Origin: Gemmataceae bacterium
GTDB taxonomy: Bacteria > Planctomycetota > Planctomycetia > Gemmatales > Gemmataceae
Assembly: GCA_026418875.1 (NCBI GenBank)
Contig: JAOAAM010000295.1
Span: 1-14,648 of the forward strand
Length of the DNA stretch: 14,648 nt
Direction: 5' to 3'
Part shown: in pieces, positions 7,652 to 14,648 of the stretch
How the letters are laid out: every line of letters begins with the position of its first letter
Numbering within the stretch: position 1 is the first letter of the stretch
Made by a program: the position numbers and the translations under genes
The notes under the pieces: generated by a model
Seen by the model: the letters and a program-made list of their open reading frames with translations, nothing else
What the model was told of the DNA's origin: nothing
Databases searched by the model: none

Positions 7652-9210
7652 ATGCGGGATGCGAGAAATCAGGGGAGACGCATCATTCCCGTGGCCTGGG
7701 TGCTTATTTGGGCTGCCGGCTGCTCGTGGGACCGCCCGCTCCGAGCGCCCCTGCCGCCGGGTCGACAAAGTCCGCATGTCGCCCGACCGTGGCATCGTGG
7801 GCTGGCACGTCCGAGCCTGGGCCAAGGGGTCTTCCCCGCGCAGTCGATCGCCCAGAAGTCGGGCCTGGATCGTCGCTGACCCGGTTGGGGCACAGGGAAG
7901 CAGGGCTGGTGGATGGGGGGAGCGGCGGATCGGCCCTGCCGCGCGATTCGGCGCGGGATGGTGCACCGCCACGATCTTCGCCCACTTCCTCGTCGGGGAT
8001 GACGCTGGATCAGATCATTAATACCACCCTGCTGGCCGACCCGAAGCTGCGGGCTGGTTTCGAGGCGATCAATCAGGCCCATGCCGAGGCGCTGCAAGCC
8101 TCGTTGCGTCCGAATCCGACGTTCGGCATCGCGCAGACGCTGTTGCCTTTGACGAGGCCGTTCACGGAGGATGCGCAAGGCGGGCCGCCGCAGTTGGATC
8201 TTGGGATCTCGTACCCGATCGACTGGTATGTTTTTGGCAAGCGAGCTGCGGCTATGCAAGCGGCCGCGCTTGGGGTGCGGGCCAGCGAGGCGGAATTCGC
8301 CGACCTGGTGCGTCTACGTGTTCTTGGTGCGGCGATCGCGTACTTCGACGTGCTCGAGGCACGATCGCTGGTCGATTTGGCGCGTCAAGACGTGGCGAAT
8401 TTCCGGCAGGTAGAGGCCATCACCCAACGGGCGGTGGAGGGGGGCGGTCGGCCGCAGGTGGAGTTGGGCCGCATCCGTTTGGATCGTTTGACAGCCGAGC
8501 AAGGGCTTCGAGACGCGGAGAATGCTCTGGTGGCGGCGAAAGCCCGGCTTCGAGCCATCATGGGGCTGGCCGACCACGACCCCGATTTCGACGTTCAGGG
8601 TAATTTGGAGGAAATCGGCGTCGCCGACATCCTACCCTTGGAGGAGGCCTACGCCGTGGCGATCCGAAATCGTCCCGACATCGCCGCCCTGCATTGGCGT
8701 AGCCATCAGGGTCGGGCGGAGATGTGGCGCGAGCGGCGTCAAGCCTACCCGGAGATGGTGCCGCAGATCGGCTACACCCGCTAGTTTCAGCGGAAGGCGA
8801 TCGGCTTCCCCGACGCGAGTTCTTGGGGCGTGGGCCTGGAGATGACTCTGCCCATTTCCGACCGCAACCAGGGCAACCGCGGTCGCGACGCCTCCGTTGC
8901 CGCCCAGCAAATGTGGGAACTTCAAGCTGGTTTGGTCGATCTCCGGGCCGAGGTCGTCGAAGCGGATCAGGAGTTGCGGACGGCGCTGGCCAATGCCCAA
9001 GCCGTTGCCGACGAACAACTCAGGCTGGCCGAAGACGTTCGCGATAGCTTGAGTCGAGCCTACGAAGCCGGGGGTCGGCCGCTCATCGACGTTCTCGACG
9101 CCCAACGGAATTTTCGGGAGACGTATCGCCTCTTCATTGAGAGTCGGGCCAATCTTGGACGGGCCGCCGCCAGGTACAATGCGGTTCTCGGCAAAAGGGT
9201 TGCTCCATGA
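7652..9210 (+). pseudogene. TolC/CusC-type outer-membrane efflux lipoprotein, frameshifted and with an in-frame TAG
   Basis: The ATG at 7652 with AAGGGG 5 nt upstream starts a lipoprotein signal: basic start, hydrophobic core 'IIPVAWVLIWAAG' and lipobox Cys24. That frame stops at 7877-7879. The main body continues in the -1 frame: 'MTLDQIINTTLLADPKLRAG' from 7999, 'ISYPIDWYVFGKRAAAM', and long helices typical of outer-membrane efflux (OEP) repeats. This implies a lost base somewhere between about 7735 and 7876. At 8782-8784 a TAG interrupts '...QIGYTR*FQRKAIGFPD...'; the same frame then runs on as the second OEP repeat ('ITLP'-like strand, 'LSRAYEAGGRPLIDVLDAQR') to TGA 9208-9210. CAG to TAG would explain it. 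Repaired length is about 519 aa, normal for the family. The product would be the outer-membrane channel of the tripartite pump encoded with the next two genes. As sequenced, no full-length protein is made. Confidence 0.85.
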
Positions 9211-10421
9211 CGCACCATCCATCTCCTGCTGCCCCCGCTGCCTCGACCCAAATACTCCCCACACCGGTTCGCGGCTCGTCGTTGTGGGACCGTTGTTGGT
9301 CCGCCGGCCATTTCCTCGTGGCCCTGTCCAGCACGACAGGTTTCCTCGTCTACTTGTTGATGGATCCGTTTGCGTCGCCGATGCAACCGGTCGAGCGGGT
9401 CGCGCCACCGGAAGAAATCGTAACCATCCAGGGGCCGAGGTGAATTCATGTTCGGCCGGGCAGCCCCTTTGATGAAAAGATCGAAGTCGTGGCGGTTCGG
9501 CGGCAACGATTGACCGAACCGACCCTGAGCATCACCGGCCGCGTCGTCGCCAGCCTGCGCCCGGGGCCGAATCACGAGAACGATTATTGGCAGTTCGACT
9601 CGGCAGAGAACCTGACGGCTTTTTCGGATTGGGAGAAGGCCCAGGCCGACGTCCTTTTCCTCGAGACGCAGTTGGAACGAGTCAAGCAATTGGCCGCCGC
9701 TCGCACGGCCGCCCAGCAAGAGTTGGTCAAACGGCTGGAAAAACTCGTCGAGGCCGGCACCGACACGGTCAAAGACCTCAACGCCGAACGCGCGAACCTC
9801 ATTCAAGCCGAGATCACCGGTCGGCAGGAGGTGCATCAAGCGGAGACGGCCTTGCGAATCGCCCGCCGAGAAATGGCCACCCAAGCGCGGAAACTACAGC
9901 AGGCCGGCTTGAGCATCGAACTGCTCCGCTCGGTGACATCGGAGGTGGACATTGTGATGGCCGATGTGCCCGAGGGGCGTTTGAGCCAAGTCCACATCGG
10001 TCAGGGATGCGTGGCTCGGTTTTTCGGCTTGCCAAAAGAGTCTTTTCCCGGGCGTGTGCAGAGCATCGCTCCCGTGCTGTCTCCGGAACGCCGCTCATTG
10101 CGTGTGCTTTTCACCATCGACGACCCTGATGACAAGCTGCGGCCGGGCATGTTTGCTGAGATCGGCCTGGGCACCGACCCCCGCGAGGCGATGCTGGTGC
10201 CCGCCGACGCGATCCTCCACGTGGGCCGCGCGGATTTCGTTCTCGTCCACGATGGCGAAAACACCTGGCGGGTAACCGAAGTCCAAGTCGGCGACCCCTA
10301 CCGCAACGAAATCCAAATCCTCGACGGGCTTGAGATCGGCGATCGCATCATCGGCCGTGGCGCGATCCTCTTCAAGCCGCTCGTCATCCGAGCCTTGCAA
10401 ACGACCGAGGATCGACGATGA
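9207..10421 (+). pseudogene. RND membrane-fusion (periplasmic adaptor) protein, interrupted by an in-frame TGA
   Basis: The start ATG 9207 overlaps the previous stop (ATGA). Residues about 35-52 (FLVALSSTTGFLVYLLM) form the single inner-membrane anchor. The frame meets TGA at 9441-9443 (codon 79) and then continues without shift as 'IHVRPGSPFDEKIEVVAVRR', followed by 'LSITGRVVASL' (lipoyl-type strand), a long alpha-hairpin (about residues 135-235, heptad-rich 'LETQLERVKQLAAAR') and a beta-barrel/membrane-proximal part ('VPEGRLSQVHIGQGCVARF', 'KLRPGMFAEIGLG', 'VPADAIL'). This is the order seen in HlyD/CusB adaptors. CGA (Arg) to TGA is the simplest origin. Reinitiation at GTG 9489 would give 310 aa lacking the anchor. 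Repaired length is 404 residues. The adaptor would bridge the pump and the outer-membrane channel. Confidence 0.87.
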
Positions 10422-13400
10422 TTGCCGGGTTGATCGCGACGGCGCTTCGCCTCCGCTGGTTCGTGCTGGTCATTGTCGCGGTGATCGCTCTCGCCGGGGT
10501 CTACGCTTTCCAGCGGCAGCCGATCGATGCCTACCCCGACATCTCCGCCCAGATGGTGCAGGTGATCACGGTGTATCCGGGCCGCGCTCCCGAAGAGGTG
10601 GAGCGGCAAGTCACCATCCCGATCGAGATCGCCATGCGAACCGTGCCCAAGGTCGAGACGATCCGTTCTCGGACGATCTTCGGCCTGTCGGTGGTGCAGT
10701 TGATTTTCGAGGAGGGCACCGAGAGCTACTGGGCCAGGGCACGGGTGCAGGAAAACCTGGCGGCGGTCGAACTGCCCGAGGGCGCTGCCGCCGAGTTGGG
10801 ACCGCTTGCCACGGCCTACGGCGAGGTCTACCGGTACGAATTGGCCTCCGACGGCACCCACAACCTGATGGAGTTGCGCGAACTCAATGATTGGGTCGTC
10901 ATTCCCCGGTTGTTGCGGGTTCCGGGCGTGGCCGAGGTATCGAATTTCGGCGGCCTGGAAAAACAATTCGCCGTCACCTTCCGCCCCGCCGACCTCGACC
11001 GATTCGGCCTGACGTTGAAGGATGTCATCGAGGCCATCCAATCGAACAACGCCTCGGCCGGTGGCAGTGTCTTGCCCCGCGGCAGCATGTCGTTCGTCAT
11101 CCGCGGCAGTGGGTCGATCCAGTCGTTGCGCGACATCGAGAACACTTACGTCAAGTCGGTCAGCGGGACCCCGATTTACCTCCGGGACATCGCCGCCGTC
11201 GATCTCGACCACCTTACCCCCTCGGGGATCTTCAGCAAGGATTTCCACGACGAGGGGGTCGAGGGGATTGTGCTGCTGCGCAAAGGGGAAAACCCATCCC
11301 GCGTCCTGGAGGGGGTGAACGCCGCCGTCGAGGAACTGAATTCCTCCATCCTTCTGCCCGGAGTCCGGGTTGCCCCGTTTTATGATCGGCAATACCTGGT
11401 CGATGCCACCTTGCACACGGTGTCGCACAGCGTTCTGTTGGGTATCACGCTAGTGGTCTTGGTGCTGCTGCTCTTCCTGGGCCGCCCGGCGATGGCAGCC
11501 TTGGTCGCGCTGACCATCCCCTTCTCGCTCCTGTTCGCCCTGATCCTGATGTTTGTGACCGACATCCCCATCGGGCTGCTGTCCGTCGGCGCGATTGACT
11601 TCGGCATCATCGTGGATGGGGCCGTCATCATGGCGGAGCACATCGCCCGTCGGTTAGGCGAGGCCCAACAGCGTGGCGACCATCGTCCCGTGCCCCGGTT
11701 CGTCTTGTCCGCTGCCCTCGAAATCGAGCGGCCGGTGTTTTTCTCCGTGTTGATCATCATGGTCGCCTACTTGCCCCTGTTGTCGCTGACGAGCATCGAG
11801 GGGCTGCTTTTCCGGCCGATGGCCCTCACCATGGTCTTCGCCCTGCTGGGGTCCCTGCTCTTTGCCCTCTTCGTCGTCCCGGTGCTGGCCAGCATCGTGT
11901 TTCGCCACGGCTACTCGGAGTGGGAAAATCCGCTCCTCGCCCTCGCTCGACCCCTGTACCGCCGGGTGTTGCAGGGGCTGCTCGCATGCCGCTGGCTGGT
12001 CCTGGCCGCGGTCATCTGCGCCGTGGCGGCGGTGGTCGTAAAGCTGATCCCCAGGCTCGGCATCGAATTCCTGCCTTACATGAACGAGGGCGTGATCTGG
12101 GTTCGCGCCAACTTCCCCGAAGGAACATCACTGCGGCAATCGAGCGCGTACGGTCGGCGAATTCGGGAGATCGTCCTCGAGTTTCCCGATGTCCGCTTTA
12201 TCTCTGTGCAAGCTGGACGGAATGACTCCGGCACCGATCCGTCCCCCCCCCAGCCGACTGGAGATCATGATTGGCCCCCAGCCGCGGGAACAATGGACAC
12301 AATTCCGCACCAAGCAGCAATTGGTGGCGGCCATCGGCCGACGCTTGCGCGATGAATTCCCCACCACCCGATTCAATTTCACCCAGCCGATCATCGACAG
12401 CGTGACCGAGGACACCAACGGCACATCCGCAAACCTGGCCATCGAGTTCTCCGGCAGCGAGTCCGAAACGCTGCTTGACCTGGCCCGCCGCACCGTCGAT
12501 CTCATCCGTACCGTTCCCGGGGCGCAGGATGTCAACATCGAACAAGAAGGGCCGCAGCCACAGCTCATCATCACCCCGGATCGCCAGCTATGCGCTCGGC
12601 ACAATGTCAAGATCGAGGATGTCACCGCCGTGATCAACGTCTCGCTGGGCGGCCAGTCGATCGGTTCGGTGTACGAAGGGGAGCGACGCTTCGACATCGC
12701 CGTCAAAGTCGATCGCGAGGTGATTAACTCTCCGCTGGCCGTGGGACGCCTGCCAGTCCAAAACATGGACGGTTCCCCGGTGCCATTAAGTCAAGTGGCC
12801 CGGATCGACCTGGTCGATGGCCAAACGATCATTGCCCGGGAGGGGAATCGCCGCCGCATCACTGTCCGATGTGACATTGTCGGCCGCGATCAAGGCGGCT
12901 TTGTCCGCGAGGCCCAGCAGCGCTTCGACGCAGTCATCCGTCCCGATTTGCCGCCCGGCTATCGTGTCGCCTGGTTGGGAATGTTCGAGAACTTGGATCG
13001 TGCCCGCCGGCACTTCTCGTTGCTGATCCCCATCCCCGCCGCCTTGATCCTGACGCTGCTAATGATCACCTTCCGTTCCTTCAAATCGGCCATCCTCGTC
13101 GTCGCCGGAATCCCCTTCGCCTGCATCGGCGCCCTGATCGCCCTGTACCTGCGCGACATGCATATCAATGTCTCCACCGGGGTGGGATTTTGCGCCTTGT
13201 TCGGTATTGCCATCATGGACGGCGTGCTAATGGTCCGCGGTATCAACGTCCTACGTGAGGCTGGGGAGGATTTGAAGCAAGCCATTCTCGACGGTGCCCA
13301 ACAACGCTTGCGACCCATTTTGATGACGGCGATTGTCGCCATCTTCGGCCTTCTCCCGGCTTCGCTGGCCACCGGATTGGGTTCAGACGTCCAGCGGCCG

Positions 13401-13529
13401 CTCGCTACGGTCATTGTCTGGGGATTGTTCAGTGCGATGATATTGACCCTCTTTGTGTTGCCCGTCTTGTATTACCTTTACCCTCCAAACATTACCCCAT
13501 CTGAAAATACGACGCTCATCGAAAATTAA
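10418..13529 (+). pseudogene. CzcA-like RND (heavy-metal efflux type) inner-membrane pump, +1 frameshift in a C9 run
   Basis: The start ATG 10418 overlaps the adaptor's stop (ATGA). The first part (10418-12250, 611 residues) has TM1 'FVLVIVAVIALAGVYAF', the porter domain, and TM4 'GAIDFGIIVDGAVIMAE' with Asp394, Asp400 and Glu407. This is the D-x5-D-x6-E proton-relay spacing of CzcA-type pumps. The frame then dies at 12355. Homologous sequence resumes in the +1 frame immediately after a run of nine C (12243-12251): '...GTDPSPP' joins 'SRLEIMIGPQPREQW', if one C is removed. The second part (12252-13529, 425 residues) has the second porter half and TMs 8-12 ('GVGFCALFGIAIMDGVLMV'). Joined length is about 1036 aa, normal for the family. 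Predicted role: H+-driven export of divalent metal ions. Metal specificity cannot be read from the sequence. The start ATG 12189 of the second open frame is an internal artefact. Confidence 0.9.
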
Positions 13530-13567
13530 AAAAAACTAACATCGACACCAAGGAGGCCAACGGAAGG

Positions 13568-13581
13568 TCATGTTAACATGA
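13568..13581. repeat. 14-bp perfect palindrome
   Basis: TCATGTTAACATGA, a perfect inverted repeat with no spacer, 38 bp after the pump stop codon. Its size fits a dimeric regulator site, but it lies downstream of the operon and no regulator gene is adjacent. Chance is possible. Confidence 0.6.
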
Positions 13582-13720
13582 GGATCGGCACCTCGTCGCG
13601 TGGTTCCGAAACCGTTCCGAACACGGATGCGGCCCAACATCGACATTCATCAGGCGGAAAATTCATTCAACACAATCGCCGTCCTCTTCGCATGCCTGCT
13701 GCCGTCGAACTCGGAAAACG

Positions 13721-13791
13721 CAAACGCCGCGCGGTTGGGCAAACGCCGAGCGGTTGAGCAAACGCCGAGCGGTTGAGCAAACGCCGCGCGG
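13721..13791. repeat. 19-bp tandem repeat, 3.7 copies
   Basis: Units start at 13721, 13740, 13759 and 13778 (the last is 14 bp). The consensus is CAAACGCCGAGCGGTTGAG; the two middle copies are identical, and the outer copies carry GCGCGG in place of GAGCGG. The core GCCGCGCGG is itself nearly palindromic. Confidence 0.9.
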
Positions 13792-14047
13792 CCCACTTCG
13801 GCTTATCTCGCGGCATTCATGTGCCGGTCCATTCGCACAGAAGATGTCGGCTTGAACATTGAGCACCCGCCAAGTGTGATCGAGAACGAGCCAACCTTAT
13901 CGCGATTTGACTTTTGTCCACTGCATCCAAGACTGGTGATTGGAATTGGCTCCATGCCGGGACTGGAGCGGGTTCCACAAGACGATGGCCGAGACAGCCC
14001 CCGGCAATCGATCGAGGGTAATATGACCCTATTATGAAAAGGATGAA

Positions 14048-14074
14048 ATGATGGAAATGATGGAAATGTTGGAA
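14048..14074. repeat. 9-bp tandem repeat, 3 copies
   Basis: ATGATGGAA at 14048 and 14057, and ATGTTGGAA at 14066, in a purine-rich stretch. Possibly a replication-slippage microsatellite. Confidence 0.75.
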
Positions 14075-14151
14075 AAAGTGCAGGTATCCCTGAAAGGTGG
14101 GAAGAAGATGAACTTTCGGCGAGTCCAGCCGGGCGGCGAAGTATTTTGAAT

Positions 14152-14174
14152 CTGATGTCATTCAAGGACATCAG
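14152..14174 (-). terminator. Candidate hairpin terminator of the ABC-F gene
   Basis: CTGATGTC (14152-14159) and GACATCAG (14167-14174) form a perfect 8-bp stem with a 7-nt loop, 42 bp beyond the minus-strand stop codon. No clear T-run follows on either strand, so it could be a weak or Rho-assisted terminator, or serve both convergent units. Confidence 0.4.
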
Positions 14175-14216
14175 CTTGGGATCGGTTTGAAGCGTTCGAA
14201 GTGAGGTGGTCCGTCG

Positions 14217-14619
14217 TTAATTAAGCTCGATGGCCTCTTCCCAGTGTTCGTAGAGTTGCTGTAATCGGGCTTTCGCATCTTCAAACAGCCGCATGGTTTC
14301 CTTGAGCTTGGCAGCGTCGCGGTACAACTCCGGCGAAGCCAAGGCAGCCTCAGCCTGTTGAATCTGTGCTTCGGTGGCGGCAATATCGGCTTCAAGCTCT
14401 TCCACCTTGCGGAAGGGGAAACGGCGTTTGGGCTTTTTCGGCTTGGCGGGCGGAGCGGGACGCGCGGCTTGGTTTTCTGGAGGTTTCGCTTTGATGTTGG
14501 TTTTGGCAGCGGCTTCGCGAGCGGCTCGAAGCAGTTCGTAGGTGTCGTAATTCCCGTGGACCACCTCCGCGCTGCCGTTCCCAATGACGATCAGCAGATC
14601 GACCACACGGTTGAGGAAG
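14217..14619 (-). CDS. ABC-F family ATPase, C-terminal end only (5'-truncated by contig end)
   Basis: The minus-strand frame ends in TAA at 14217-14219 and holds 133 residues. It begins 'FLNRVVDLLIVIGNG', matching the segment right after the second ATP-binding domain's switch motif (SHDRxFLNxVVD in the family), then 'VHGNYDTYE', a Lys/Pro/Ala-rich linker ('PAPPAKPKKPKRR') and a C-terminal coiled coil ('RKVEELEADIAATEAQIQQA', 'YRDAAKLKETMRLFEDAKAR') like that of Uup/YheS-type ABC-F proteins. ABC-F proteins are soluble, bind the ribosome E site or DNA structures, and act in translation or antibiotic resistance; the subtype cannot be set from this end. The N-terminal residues MCIRDS in the full open frame come from adapter sequence and are not real. 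Confidence 0.85.
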
Positions 14620-14648
14620 CTGTCTCTTATACACATCTGACGCTGCCG
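14620..14648. other. Nextera transposase adapter left at the contig end
   Basis: 14620-14638 is exactly the 19-bp Tn5 mosaic end CTGTCTCTTATACACATCT, and 14639-14648 (GACGCTGCCG) continues into the Nextera read-1-side adapter. Artificial sequence, not genomic. Translation on the minus strand gives the familiar artefact N-termini MCIRDS and MYKRQ. Confidence 0.98.

Larger units (their letters stand above)
13530..14216. other. Convergent intergenic spacer with repeats
   Basis: 687 bp between the end of the pump gene (plus) and the end of the ABC-F gene (minus). It starts A-rich, then holds a 14-bp palindrome, a 19-bp tandem array, a 9-bp tandem array and an 8-bp-stem hairpin (listed separately). 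Short open frames exist but none has convincing coding features. Confidence 0.6.

Noticed and set aside
8782..9443. Stop-codon recoding (readthrough or alternative genetic code) to explain the TAG and TGA
   Set aside because: Two different stop codons are involved, frameshifts occur in the same operon, TGA and TAA end other genes normally, no suppressor tRNA or selenocysteine-type hairpin is visible, and the families do not use selenocysteine.
13578..13757. 59-aa open frame after the pump gene, with GGAAGG upstream
   Set aside because: Low-complexity composition, it runs into the 19-bp tandem repeat, and it has no recognisable domain.
13721..13791. CRISPR array
   Set aside because: The repeats are directly adjacent with no spacers, the unit is only 19 bp, and no cas genes are present.
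14048..14149. 33-aa open frame starting in the 9-bp repeat (MMEMMEMLEK...)
   Set aside because: Its start is produced by the repeat itself, the ribosome site is weak and there is no family resemblance.
14217..14636. ABC-F fragment starting at MCIRDS, and an overlapping frame starting MYKRQ
   Set aside because: Both N-termini are translations of the Nextera adapter. Only the ABC-F frame up to 14619 is genomic.

Overview
The window looks like a contig from a high-GC planctomycete, most likely of the Gemmata type (Gemmataceae). The left end carries a DUF1559 protein with the H-X9-DG C-terminal motif, a family greatly expanded in Planctomycetota. The metal-efflux proteins, the long periplasmic TPR proteins and the short repeats between genes fit the same group. 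The lineage call is inference from protein content. The right end finishes in an Illumina Nextera transposase adapter, so the right boundary is an assembly end and not biology.

Layout, left to right. (1) 1-609: 3' part of a DUF1559 gene. (2) 752-2092: an intact class-III PLP aminotransferase of the acetylornithine / 4-aminobutyrate / broad amino-acid racemase group. (3) 2238-6711: two adjacent genes for exported TPR-type proteins (1133 and 350 aa). The first has a 12-bp in-frame minisatellite inside its signal-peptide region. (4) 6766-6838: a complete tRNA-Ala(CGC) with a recognisable promoter. (5) 7109-7384: a remnant of only the C-terminal cytosolic domain of an MgtC/SapB-type protein. (6) 7652-13529: a three-gene tripartite RND efflux operon (outer-membrane lipoprotein, membrane-fusion protein, CzcA-like pump) joined by two ATGA overlaps. 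(7) 13530-14216: a convergent spacer with a 14-bp palindrome, a 19-bp tandem repeat, a 9-bp tandem repeat and a hairpin. (8) 14217-14619, minus strand: C-terminal end of an ABC-F ATPase, cut by the contig end.

The most notable feature is the state of the efflux operon. All three genes are broken. The outer-membrane gene has a frameshift after its lipoprotein signal and an in-frame TAG. The fusion-protein gene has an in-frame TGA, and the pump gene has one extra C in a run of nine. Homology-like sequence continues on both sides of each lesion. Genes 1-6711 show none. Together with the MgtC stump next to a tRNA, this suggests a decaying accessory segment downstream of the tRNA. A cluster of assembly errors is the competing explanation and read mapping would separate the two.

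I found no convincing new system (no CRISPR, phage, transposase or defence module). The candidates for real novelty are the TPR protein pair and the repeat-built signal peptide.
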